Shown here one piece after another: positions 28,066-36,030 of a stretch of 64,000 nucleotides of DNA; position 1 is the first letter of the stretch; every line of letters begins with the position of its first letter. Below the pieces are notes generated by a model, which did not search any database, was not told where the DNA came from, and was given only the letters and a program-made list of their open reading frames with translations. This stretch comes from Rhizobiales bacterium 2SD (GTDB taxonomy: Bacteria > Pseudomonadota > Alphaproteobacteria > Rhizobiales > Beijerinckiaceae): assembly GCA_005502805.1 (NCBI GenBank), contig SCMY01000001.1, forward strand, positions 780,138 through 844,137, in the 5' to 3' direction. Made by a program: the position numbers and the translations under genes.

Positions 28066-30045
28066 TCAGGCTGCCGCCGCCGTCGCGCCCCGGGCCATGG
28101 CGGCCATGACCGCCTTCTCCAGATCGGCCTGCCAGAACGGCTTGTTCAAGCGCAGCACGCCCGATGTGGTGCCTGCCGGCAGGTCTGCATAGCCCGTGGC
28201 GAGGATCACAGGCAGGTTCGGCCAGCGCTGCCCGACCTCCGCGATCAGCTGCGCACCGGTCATCTGCGGCATGGCATGGTCCGTGATCAGCAAGTCGATC
28301 TCGTCTCCTCCTGCCAGGACCGCCAGCGCTTCCCGGGCCGAGCTGGCCTCGATGACCTTGTGGCCAAGGTCCTCCAGCAACGCGGTGGTGTTCATCAGCA
28401 CGAGCGCGTCGTCATCGACCGCGAGCACGGTGAGCGGGCGCGCCGACAGCTCGACTTCCGCCTTCGGCTCTGCCGGAAGCGCGGCCGGCTCGCAGGCCGC
28501 GCCCGCCCCCGCCACAGGCAACCAGATCTCCACGGTCGTCCCTTTGCCGAGGCGGCTGTCGAGCGCGAGCCGGCCGCCGAGCTGCTCGGCCATGCCGTGC
28601 ACCATCGACAGGCCGAGCCCGGTGCCCTTGCCGACGCCCTTCGTGGTGAAGAAGGGTTCGGTCGCCTGGGCGAGCGTCTTGCCGTCCATGCCGCTGCCGG
28701 TATCGGCGACCGAGAGGCGGATATAGTCGCCGTCTGGCAAGCCACTGCGGTGCCCGCTGCCGACAAGCTCGTTTCTGGCGGCGATACGCAGCATCCCACC
28801 TTCCGGCATGGCATCGCGCGCATTGACGGCGAGATTGAGCACGGCCGTTTCGAGCTGGTTCGGATCGGCGGCCGCCATGGCGAGATCGGCAGGAAAATCC
28901 GTTTCGATCCGAACCAGCGGCCCGAGCGAACGCTGCAGCAGGTCCCCCATCTCGGCGACGAGCACGTCGACGGCCACAGGCTGCAATTCAAGCTCCTGCT
29001 TGCGCGCGAAGGAGAGCATGCGCTGCGTCAGGGAGATGCCCCGGCTCGCGCCCTTGATCGCATTATCGATCAGGCCGAGCTGGCGTTCGTCGCCGATCTG
29101 GCGACGGACGAGCTCAAGGCTCCCCAATACGGCTGTCAGCAGGTTGTTGAAGTCATGCGCCACACCGCCGGTGAGCTGGCCGAGCGCCTCGATCTTCTGC
29201 GACTGGAACAGCGCCTCGCGCGCCGCGTCAAGCTCGGCCTGGACCTTGTGGCGCTCGGTCAGGTCGCGCGTCACCTTGGCGAAGCCGATGATCTTTCCGC
29301 CATCGTCGCGAATGGGATCGATGACGATGCTCGCCCAGAAGACCTCGCCGTTCTTGCGAACCCGCCAACCTTCTTTCTCCAGGCTGCCATTGTCGATCGC
29401 CGCCTGGAGCGCCTTTCCCGGTTCGCCGCTCTCGCGGTCCTCGGGCGTGTAGAACCGCGAGAAATGCTGGCCGATGATCTCGTCCGGCGCGTAACCCTTG
29501 ATCCGCTGTGCGCCGACGTTCCAGTTGGTCACAATGCCGTCGGCGTCGAGCATATAGATGGCGTAGTCGGTCACGCCCTGGACCAGGACGCGGAACTTCT
29601 CCTCCGAGCGCCGCAGCGCCTGCTCGGCCTCGCGACGCTCGGTCAGGTCGCGCGTGACCTTGGCATAGCCTAGTACACGCCCGGTCGCCGGGTTGAGGAT
29701 CGGGTCGATGACGGCGTTGGCCCAGAAGCGGGTGCCGTCCTTGCGCACGCGCCAGCCCTCGCTCTCGAAGCGCCCCATTTCGGCGGCCTGGCTCAAAGCG
29801 CGCTCAGGCAGGCCGGCGGCGCGGTCCTCCTCGGTGTAGAAGCGCGAGAAAGACTGGCCGATGATTTCGTGGTCCTCATAGCCCTTGAAACGGCGAGCGC
29901 CGGGGTTCCAGCTGATCACGATGCCCTGCGGGTCGAGCATGTAGATCGCGTAGTCCGTGACGGACTCCACCAGCAATCGATAGCGCTCGGCGGTCACCGG
30001 ACCTTCCGTAGTCTGAAGCACGTGTGGAACCCTGGCACCTGACAT
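28066..30045 (-). CDS. PAS-PAS hybrid sensor histidine kinase with receiver domain
   Basis: 659 aa cytosolic kinase with no membrane segment. It has two PAS domains, about residues 18-135 and 147-262. They share TDYAIYMLD, the RxKGY heme/cofactor-like turn and the GWRVRK-x-G-x-xFWA strand, so one is a duplicate of the other. The HisKA box has phosphoacceptor His in GQLTGGVAHDFNNLL, followed by HATPase_c motifs NLAVNARDAMP, DTGSGM and GKGTGLGLSM. The C-terminal receiver has VDDD at its start, phosphoacceptor Asp in LLITDHAMPQM and a final Lys in LNKPF. The ATG at 30045 is used; a GTG at 29997 with GGAAGG upstream is an alternative. An EcfG-type promoter lies just upstream. Confidence 0.92.
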   Translation of the reverse strand: MSGARVPHVLQTTEGPVTAERYRLLVESVTDYAIYMLDPQGIVISWNPGARRFKGYEDHEIIGQSFSRFYTEEDRAAGLPERALSQAAEMGRFESEGWRVRKDGTRFWANAVIDPILNPATGRVLGYAKVTRDLTERREAEQALRRSEEKFRVLVQGVTDYAIYMLDADGIVTNWNVGAQRIKGYAPDEIIGQHFSRFYTPEDRESGEPGKALQAAIDNGSLEKEGWRVRKNGEVFWASIVIDPIRDDGGKIIGFAKVTRDLTERHKVQAELDAAREALFQSQKIEALGQLTGGVAHDFNNLLTAVLGSLELVRRQIGDERQLGLIDNAIKGASRGISLTQRMLSFARKQELELQPVAVDVLVAEMGDLLQRSLGPLVRIETDFPADLAMAAADPNQLETAVLNLAVNARDAMPEGGMLRIAARNELVGSGHRSGLPDGDYIRLSVADTGSGMDGKTLAQATEPFFTTKGVGKGTGLGLSMVHGMAEQLGGRLALDSRLGKGTTVEIWLPVAGAGAACEPAALPAEPKAEVELSARPLTVLAVDDDALVLMNTTALLEDLGHKVIEASSAREALAVLAGGDEIDLLITDHAMPQMTGAQLIAEVGQRWPNLPVILATGYADLPAGTTSGVLRLNKPFWQADLEKAVMAAMARGATAAAA

Positions 30046-30058
30046 GTTGAACGCGCTG

Positions 30059-30083
30059 AACGCGGCGGCAAGCCAAAGGTTCC
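30059..30083 (-). promoter_or_regulatory. EcfG-type general stress response promoter of the histidine kinase
   Basis: On the minus strand GGAAC (30083-30079) is followed after 16 bp by CGTT (30062-30059). This matches the alphaproteobacterial EcfG consensus GGAAC-N16/17-CGTT. It ends 14 bases before the annotated ATG, so the transcript would be nearly leaderless or translation would begin at the GTG at 29997. Seen directly; function inferred from the consensus. Confidence 0.65.
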
Positions 30084-30092
30084 CGCTGGAAC

Positions 30093-30116
30093 AAAGAAAA
30101 ATTGACCCTGGGTCAA
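30093..30116 (-). terminator. Terminator overlapping the stop codon of the DMT gene
   Basis: The 15-bp palindrome TTGACCC-A-GGGTCAA (minus strand, 30116-30102) overlaps the stop of the DMT transporter and is followed by TTTTTCTTTG. A GC-containing stem plus T-run is the classical intrinsic terminator layout. The stem is short, so efficiency may be moderate. Confidence 0.7.
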
Positions 30117-30997
30117 CGGGCGGGTTTTGGCGAGACCAGGATCGCGCCGGAAGCAGCGACGACGAGCACGAGACCGAGCCAGTCGCTCGCAGCCGGCCGC
30201 TCGCCGAGCAAGAGCACGGAGCCGAGCGCCCCAACCGCCGGAACCATCAAGGTACCGAGGCTGGCGATGCCGGCGGGAAGCCGCGCGATCACCGTAAACC
30301 AGAGAAAATAGGCGAGGGCCTGCGCCCCCAGGATATGGAAGGTGAGCGCCGCCGCAACCGACGGCGAGAGTGCTTTCGGAACTGGCATACCCTCGAAGGC
30401 GAGCATGCCGATGCCCGCCGCTGCGCCGCCGATCAGCAATTGCCAAGCGGCGATGGTCAGCGTCGGCGCCGCCACCGGCCAGCGCTTGGTGACGATCGTA
30501 CCGAGCGCCCAGCTGAGACTCGCCAGCAAGGCGAGCGCGAGCCCCGGCGACAATTGCCCGGCCCGGATCAATGGCAGGCCGAGGCAGAGCAGCCCGGCGA
30601 TGCCGAGCCCCAGCCCGATCAGCCGCGGGCGATCGAAGCGCTCGCCGAGCACCGGCCAGGCCATCAGCGTCGCCCAGACCGGCATGGTGAAGGTCAGGAT
30701 CGCAGCGCGCGAGGTCGGCGCCATCAATTGCGCGAAGGCGAGCAGGATGTTGAAGGCGGCGATCGAGAGGATGCCGGCGACGATCAGCCTCGGCCAGTGC
30801 GCCGTCGGCACCTTGAGGCTGATGCCGCGCGCCAGCGCAACTGCGACGAGCGCGAGGCCAGCGAAAGTCATGCCGCCGGCCCGCAAGGTCCAGGGTGCGA
30901 TCTCGGTCAGCGAAATCCGGACCGCCGGCCAGTTGAAACCCCAGAGCAGACCGAGCAGCGGGACGAGCAGGATCGAGCGGGCGGGCACGGTCGGCAT
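30113..30997 (-). CDS. DMT superfamily transporter (EamA family)
   Basis: 294 aa inner-membrane protein with ten predicted hydrophobic segments arranged as two EamA repeats of five. Seen are LLGLLWGFNWPAVRISL in the first segment, a second-repeat start LLASLSWALGTIVTKRW, and the C-terminal EamA pattern GTLMVPAVGALGSVLLLGER. EamA proteins mostly export amino acids or metabolites. It follows the M20 deacylase by 86 bp on the same strand, so it may export a by-product of the peptide operon, although the link is weak. Confidence 0.92.
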   Translation of the reverse strand: MPTVPARSILLVPLLGLLWGFNWPAVRISLTEIAPWTLRAGGMTFAGLALVAVALARGISLKVPTAHWPRLIVAGILSIAAFNILLAFAQLMAPTSRAAILTFTMPVWATLMAWPVLGERFDRPRLIGLGLGIAGLLCLGLPLIRAGQLSPGLALALLASLSWALGTIVTKRWPVAAPTLTIAAWQLLIGGAAAGIGMLAFEGMPVPKALSPSVAAALTFHILGAQALAYFLWFTVIARLPAGIASLGTLMVPAVGALGSVLLLGERPAASDWLGLVLVVAASGAILVSPKPAR

Positions 30998-31083
30998 GAA
31001 CGGACTATGCGTGAGGACGAGGCAGCGCCGTCATGCCATTTCGATGGAGCCTCGATGCATGGCAGGCGCGCATTGGGCCCGCT

Positions 31084-32373
31084 TCACCCCTCGATCGGTT
31101 CGACGCCGCACCATTCGGCGACGAAGAGCGCCATGGTGCCGGTGATGCGCTTCAGCGAGGCCAGGCTGACGCGCTCGTCGAAGGCGTGGATGTTCTGCGA
31201 GATCGGCCCATAGCAGAGCGCCGGCACCTTGTCGTAAAGGGCGTAGACCCGGGTATCGAGATAGCCGGGGGTCATGAAGCTCTTCAGCGCCTTGCCGGTC
31301 GAGGCCTTGTGGGCGTTGCCGAGTACGGCTTCGGCCTCGCTGCCGGGTTCGAGCACATAGCCCTCCGACCAGAAGCCGTTGAAGACCACCTTGGGCGGAT
31401 TGTTCGAGAGGAAGGTGTCCGTGCGCGCGAAGGCCAGCACCTTGGCCTCGATGCGCTTGCCGAGTTCCTCGGCCGACATGCCGGGATAAAGCCCGATGCG
31501 GCAATCGACCCGGCACCAGCACGGCACCGAGGAGGCCCAGTCGCCGCCTTCGATCTTGCCGATGTTGAGGTTGATCGGGTGGGCGATGTCCTCGAAATGC
31601 TTGCGGCCGTGCTTCTCGCGATTGAGCGCGGCTTCGAGCTCGCGCAAAGCGCCGATGACGCGATAGGCGGCGTCGATCGCATTCGCCCCGGCGGCCATCT
31701 CGCGCACATGCATCGGCACGCCGCGAACCTCGAACTGGAACCAGAGCACGCCGGTATTGGCGCGCACCAGCATCTCCTCCTCCGGCTCGGGGATCAGGAC
31801 CGCATCGGCCTCATAGCCGCGCAGATGCGTCATCAGCGCGCCGTTGCCAGTCGATTCCTCCTCGACCACCGACTGGACGTAGACGGTCCCCGCCGGCTGC
31901 AGGCCGATGCGCCGGAGCGCATCGAGGCAGAAGAGATTGGCAGCACCGCCCGCCTTCATGTCGGCGCCGCCGCGGCCATAGAGCCAGTCGCCGTCGATGA
32001 CGGGATCGAACGGCGGATGCGTCCAGAGCTCGGCCGGACCGGTCGGCACCACGTCGACATGCGATTGCAGGATCAGCGAGCGGCCTTTCTCCTCGCGCGG
32101 ATGATGGATGCCGACGACGATCGGTGCCTCCGAATGGGTATCGGAGAACGGCGCGCCACCGGGATGCCGGCCGATCGCCTCGCGGTCCATCGGGAAGCGA
32201 TCCATGGTGAAGCCACGCTGCTTCAAGGCGCGGAAGATGAAGTCCTGGACAGTGTGCTCATCGCCGCGCGTCGAGGGAAAGCGGATCATCTCCTGGGTGA
32301 AGGCGATCTGCTCGGCAAAGCCCGCTTCGACGGAGCTAAGGATGCGGTCACGCAGGGCGGGATCGAGCGGCAT
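31084..32373 (-). CDS. M20 family deacylase (ArgE/DapE-like)
   Basis: 429 aa zinc-dependent amidohydrolase of the M20 peptidase clan. Metal ligands and catalytic residues are visible: LQSHVDVVPTG (His and the catalytic Asp), YGRGGADMKAG (bridging Asp), and VVEEESTGNGAL (general-base Glu pair) near residue 170. The dimerisation domain and a final His in YGPISQNIHAFDE are present. The length agrees with ArgE/DapE-type deacylases. It is the gene directly after the peptide ABC transporter genes and probably deacylates or hydrolyses the imported N-acyl amino acid or dipeptide. Confidence 0.92.
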   Translation of the reverse strand: MPLDPALRDRILSSVEAGFAEQIAFTQEMIRFPSTRGDEHTVQDFIFRALKQRGFTMDRFPMDREAIGRHPGGAPFSDTHSEAPIVVGIHHPREEKGRSLILQSHVDVVPTGPAELWTHPPFDPVIDGDWLYGRGGADMKAGGAANLFCLDALRRIGLQPAGTVYVQSVVEEESTGNGALMTHLRGYEADAVLIPEPEEEMLVRANTGVLWFQFEVRGVPMHVREMAAGANAIDAAYRVIGALRELEAALNREKHGRKHFEDIAHPINLNIGKIEGGDWASSVPCWCRVDCRIGLYPGMSAEELGKRIEAKVLAFARTDTFLSNNPPKVVFNGFWSEGYVLEPGSEAEAVLGNAHKASTGKALKSFMTPGYLDTRVYALYDKVPALCYGPISQNIHAFDERVSLASLKRITGTMALFVAEWCGVEPIEG

Positions 32374-32403
32374 GGGAGGTCTCCGGCAGTCCTAGGGCTA
32401 CGC

Positions 32404-32496
32404 CGTCATGCTCGCCCTTGTGGCGAGCATCCACGTCTTGAACACTGGCCACAGCCGGCGAAGGCGTGGATGGTCGGGACAAGCCCGACCATGACG
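32404..32496. repeat. Palindromic intergenic repeat, copy 1
   Basis: 93 bp element bounded by CGTCATG and CATGACG. It contains two 9-bp hairpins with 5-nt loops: ATGCTCGCC/GGCGAGCAT (32408-32430) and ATGGTCGGG/CCCGACCAT (32470-32492). The inner flanks CCACG and CGTGG are also complementary. It lies between the M20 and transporter ATPase genes. This is the mosaic palindromic type common between alphaproteobacterial genes, and related copies occur at four other places in the window. Confidence 0.82.
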
Positions 32497-32503
32497 AGTG
32501 TGG

Positions 32504-34114
32504 TCACCGCCCGAACCGCTCCCCGCCCGGGACGGCGGCGAGCAATTGGCGGGTATAGTCGTGCTGTGGGGCGGCGAAGAGCGCCGCGGTCGGGCCGGCC
32601 TCGACGATCCGGCCGCGCTGCATCACCGCGATCTTGTCGCAAATCTGCGCGGCGACGCGCAGGTCATGGGTGACGAACAGGATGGCGAGGCCGAGCCGCT
32701 GCTGGATGTCCTTGATCAGCTTGAGGATCTGCGCCTGCACGGAGACGTCGAGCGCCGAGACCGCTTCGTCCGCGACGAGCACGTCGGGCTCCAGCGCGAG
32801 CGCGCGGGCGATGCCGATGCGCTGGCGCTGGCCGCCGGAGAACTCGTGCGGGTAGCGGTCGATCGCATTGGCGGAGAGGCCGACCAGTTCGAGCAATTCC
32901 CTGGCCCGCGCCAGCGCGTCCTTGCGCGAGACGCCATGCGCGACCGGCCCGTCCGAGATGATCCGCCCGACCGTCTGGCGCGGATTGAGCGAGGCGAACG
33001 GGTCCTGGAAGACCATCTGGATGCGCTTGCGATGCGGACGCAGCGCCGCGACGGAAAGGTCGGTGATAGCGAGGTCGCCGAGGGTGATACGGCCTGAATC
33101 CGGCTCGATCAGGCGCAGGCAGCAGCGCCCGACCGTCGACTTGCCCGAACCGGATTCGCCGACCAGCCCGAGCGTCTCGCCCCGCGCCAAGGTGAAACTG
33201 ACATCGTCGGCCGCCTTCACTTCGCGGCCGGGGCGGAAGAAGGCACGCTTGCGATAGACCTTGCCGAGCTTCTCGACGGTGAGAACCGGCTTGCTCTCCG
33301 GCAGCGCCGGCCGCTCCGGCGGCGTCAGCGAGGGCACGGCAGCGAGCAGCTTCTGGGTATAGGGATGAACAGGCGATCCCAGCACCTGGTCGACGGTGCC
33401 CTCCTCGACCAGCACGCCCTTCTCCAGCACCGCGATGCGGTCGGCGATCTCGGCGACGACGCCCATGTCATGGGTGATGAACAGGACCGCCGTGCCGTGC
33501 TTGTGGCGGAGATTGTCGATCAGCTTGAGGATCTGCGCCTGCGTGGTGACGTCGAGCGCGGTGGTCGGCTCGTCGGCGATCAGCAGTTTGGGCTCGAGCG
33601 CGAGCGCCATCGCGATCATCACGCGCTGGCGCTGGCCGCCGGACAGCTCGTGCGGATAGGCGCGTGCCAAGCGCTCGGGTTCGGGCAAGCCGACCTCGGC
33701 CAGGAGCGCGACGGCGCGCGAATAGCGCTCCGGCTTGCTCAGCAGCCTATGCGCCTCGAAGGTCTCGACGATCTGGTCGGCGACGCGCATCACCGGGTTG
33801 AGCGAGGTCATCGGCTCCTGGAAGATCATGCCGACCTCGCGGCCGCGCACGTCCTGCATCGCGTCTTCCGACAGCGCCAAGAGGTCGCGGCCAGCGAGCT
33901 TGATCGCGCCCGCGACCGGCTTCACCGCCTTGGGCAGGAGGCCCATCACCGCATGGGCGATCATCGACTTGCCGGAGCCGGATTCGCCGACGACGCAGAG
34001 CGTCTCGCCCGCGGCGATGCGCAGCGTCGCATCCTCGACCGCATAGGGGCGGTCGGCCATCGCCGGGAGAGCAAGCTTCAGGCCTTCGATCGAAAGGACG
34101 GGCTCGGCCATCAT
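32504..34114 (-). CDS. Peptide ABC transporter, fused double ATPase (DppD-DppF type)
   Basis: 536 aa cytosolic subunit carrying two complete ATPases. The first (residues ~5-270) has GESGSGKSM, signature [15 protein letters not shown] and [14 protein letters not shown]. The second (~285-536) has [24 protein letters not shown] and [14 protein letters not shown], where Ala replaces the usual Pro after Glu. The oligopeptide-transport C-terminal segment [12 protein letters not shown] and its counterpart [12 protein letters not shown] confirm the family. The ATG at 34114 overlaps the DppC stop (ATGA). It drives the permeases at 34111-35921 and could also serve the ATPase-less system at 43726-47177. 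Confidence 0.94.
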   Translation of the reverse strand: MMAEPVLSIEGLKLALPAMADRPYAVEDATLRIAAGETLCVVGESGSGKSMIAHAVMGLLPKAVKPVAGAIKLAGRDLLALSEDAMQDVRGREVGMIFQEPMTSLNPVMRVADQIVETFEAHRLLSKPERYSRAVALLAEVGLPEPERLARAYPHELSGGQRQRVMIAMALALEPKLLIADEPTTALDVTTQAQILKLIDNLRHKHGTAVLFITHDMGVVAEIADRIAVLEKGVLVEEGTVDQVLGSPVHPYTQKLLAAVPSLTPPERPALPESKPVLTVEKLGKVYRKRAFFRPGREVKAADDVSFTLARGETLGLVGESGSGKSTVGRCCLRLIEPDSGRITLGDLAITDLSVAALRPHRKRIQMVFQDPFASLNPRQTVGRIISDGPVAHGVSRKDALARARELLELVGLSANAIDRYPHEFSGGQRQRIGIARALALEPDVLVADEAVSALDVSVQAQILKLIKDIQQRLGLAILFVTHDLRVAAQICDKIAVMQRGRIVEAGPTAALFAAPQHDYTRQLLAAVPGGERFGR

Positions 34115-34947
34115 TCCCTCCCCCGGGCGAGACGCGGGTTCAGCGCGTCGTTCAGCCCCTCGCCGGCGAGATTCAGCGCCAGCACGGTCAGGAAGATCGC
34201 GACGCCGGGGAAGAAGCTGATCCACCAGGCATCGAGCAGGCGCGTACGCCCGGCGCCGACCATGTAGCCCCAGCTCATCAGGTTGGGATCGCCGAGGCCG
34301 AGGAAGGACAGCGAGGATTCGAGCAGGATCGCCGAGCCGATCATCAGCGAGCCCATGACGATGATCGGCGCGATCGTATTGGGCAGGACCTGGCTCCAGA
34401 TGATGCGCGCGGTCGGCTGGCCGATGGTGATCGCCGCCTGGACATATTCGCGCGTCTTCAGCGAGAGCACCTCGCCGCGCACCAGCCGCGCCACCGGCGG
34501 CCAGCTGACCACGCCGATCGCGAGCACGATCGAGCCGAGCTTGGGCTGCAGGATCGCGACCAGCACGATGGCGAGCGCGAACGAGGGGATGGTCTGGAAG
34601 AATTCGGTGAAGCGCATCAGTGCGTCATCGACGATGCCGCCGGCATAGCCGGCGATGGCACCGAGTGGCACGCCGATCAGCAGCGCGACAAGCGTCGAGA
34701 CCAGCCCGATCGTCAGCGAGACGCGAGCGCCGTGGGCGAGGCCCGAGGCGATGTCGCGCCCGAGCGTGTCGGTACCGAGCGGGAAACGGTCCATCACGAA
34801 GGGGGCGAGGAAGGGCCGCGCCACCGTCCGCCAGGGCGATTGCGGATAGAGCTGTGGGGCGATGATGGCGAAGAGGATCACCACGACCAGGATGGTAAGG
34901 CCGATCAGGGCGCCGCGATTGCGGGCAAAGCGCTTGAGGAAGCTCAT
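34111..34947 (-). CDS. Peptide ABC transporter permease (DppC type)
   Basis: 278 aa inner-membrane permease. Typical DppC features are the long first hydrophobic segment near residue 20, the periplasmic PLGTDTLGRDIASGLAHGAR near residue 60, the EAA-type coupling loop around TREYVQAAITIGQPTARII, and SLSFLGLGDPNLMSWG near 220. Six hydrophobic segments fit the family. It overlaps the upstream DppB-type gene by 4 bp and the fused ATPase by 4 bp, so all three are translationally coupled. Confidence 0.95.
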   Translation of the reverse strand: MSFLKRFARNRGALIGLTILVVVILFAIIAPQLYPQSPWRTVARPFLAPFVMDRFPLGTDTLGRDIASGLAHGARVSLTIGLVSTLVALLIGVPLGAIAGYAGGIVDDALMRFTEFFQTIPSFALAIVLVAILQPKLGSIVLAIGVVSWPPVARLVRGEVLSLKTREYVQAAITIGQPTARIIWSQVLPNTIAPIIVMGSLMIGSAILLESSLSFLGLGDPNLMSWGYMVGAGRTRLLDAWWISFFPGVAIFLTVLALNLAGEGLNDALNPRLARGRE

Positions 34948-35921
34948 GACACCGCCTCGATGCGCGGATCGGCCAGCCGGTAGACGATATCGGTGAGGAT
35001 GTTGAAGCCGACGACCATGGCCGAGGACATGAAGAACACGCCGAGCAGCACCGAATAATCGCGCTGCACCAGGGCATCGAACATCAGGCGCCCGATGCCG
35101 GGCCAGGCGAAGACGGTCTCGGTCAGCACCGCGCCGCCGACGAGCTGCCCGGCCTGCAGCCCCGCCAGGGTCACCACCGGCAGGATGGCGTTACGGGCGA
35201 CATGGCGCCGCGAGACGAGGCCGGGCGCCAGCCCCTTGGCGCGAGCGGTCTTGACGAAATCGGCGCCGGCGACCTCGAGCATCGAGGCCCGCATCATCCG
35301 GGCATAGAGCGCGGTGAAGAACAGGCCGAGCGTCAGCGCCGGCAGGACGAGGTGGCTGGCGATGTCGAGCGCGCGGGCGAGCCCGGTATAGTTCGCGCCG
35401 ATGCTCTCGTAGCCAACATTGGGTACCAGGCCGAGCTTCAGCGAGAAGACGATCTGGCTCATCAGCGCGACCCAGAACAGCGGCGTCGCATAGAACACCA
35501 GCGCCAAGGTGGTGATGACGCTGTCCTGCCAGCGACCGGCGCGGCGGGCGGCGAGCGCGCCCATCAGCGTGCCCAGCCCGAGCGAGACGATGAAAGCGGC
35601 GCCGGTCAGCAGCAGCGTCGCCGGCAGCCGGTCGAGGATCAGGCTCAGCACGCTCTGCTGCTGTCGATAGCTGAAGCCGAGATCGAAGGTGAGATAGCCC
35701 TTGAGATAGACCCAGAGCTGGGTGAGCAGCGGCTGGTCGAGGCCGAAGCGCTCGCGCAGCTGGATCAGCAACTGCTCGTCGGCTGCGCCGGCCTCGCCGG
35801 CCAGCACCTGCGCCGGATCGCCCGGCGCAGCCCGGATCAGGAAGAAGTTCAGCACCGCGATGGCGAAGAGGACGACGATCCCCTTCGCGAGCCGGCCGGC
35901 GAGGAATTGCGCGAGGTTCAT
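34944..35921 (-). CDS. Peptide ABC transporter permease (DppB type)
   Basis: 325 aa inner-membrane permease. DppB signatures are the GDPAQVLAG motif near residue 33, the LGFSYRQQQSVLSLILDRLP periplasmic stretch, and the coupling loop ARMMRASMLEVAGADFVKTA near residue 210 ending in ARAKGL. Then comes the terminal EXXFXWPGIGRLMFDAL region (TETVFAWPGIGRLMF). The length is normal. It follows the binding protein after a palindromic repeat and hairpin and begins the coupled DppB-DppC-ATPase block. Confidence 0.95.
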   Translation of the reverse strand: MNLAQFLAGRLAKGIVVLFAIAVLNFFLIRAAPGDPAQVLAGEAGAADEQLLIQLRERFGLDQPLLTQLWVYLKGYLTFDLGFSYRQQQSVLSLILDRLPATLLLTGAAFIVSLGLGTLMGALAARRAGRWQDSVITTLALVFYATPLFWVALMSQIVFSLKLGLVPNVGYESIGANYTGLARALDIASHLVLPALTLGLFFTALYARMMRASMLEVAGADFVKTARAKGLAPGLVSRRHVARNAILPVVTLAGLQAGQLVGGAVLTETVFAWPGIGRLMFDALVQRDYSVLLGVFFMSSAMVVGFNILTDIVYRLADPRIEAVS

Positions 35922-35936
35922 TCAGGTTCCGCTGAT

Positions 35937-36011
35937 GTCATTCTCGGGCAAGCGAAGCGCAGACCCGAGAATCTCTTGCAGGAGATGCTCGGGTCAGGCC
36001 CCAGCATGACG
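35937..36011. repeat. Palindromic intergenic repeat, copy 2
   Basis: 75 bp element in the peptide operon between the binding protein and DppB. It has a 9-bp arm pair ATTCTCGGG/CCCGAGAAT around a GCGAAGCGC core, then ATGCTCGGG-TCAGG-CCCCAGCAT with one mismatch. Its first hairpin is nearly the reverse complement of the second half of copy 5 (59879-59910). Confidence 0.78.
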
Positions 36012-36030
36012 TGATCCTATCGGATCACGT
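36009..36030 (-). terminator. Hairpin after the peptide-binding protein gene
   Basis: A perfect 9-bp stem ACGTGATCC/GGATCACGT with loop TATC, directly abutting the binding-protein stop codon. No T-run follows, and the downstream operon genes are still needed, so mRNA stabilisation or partial attenuation is more likely than full termination. Confidence 0.65.
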
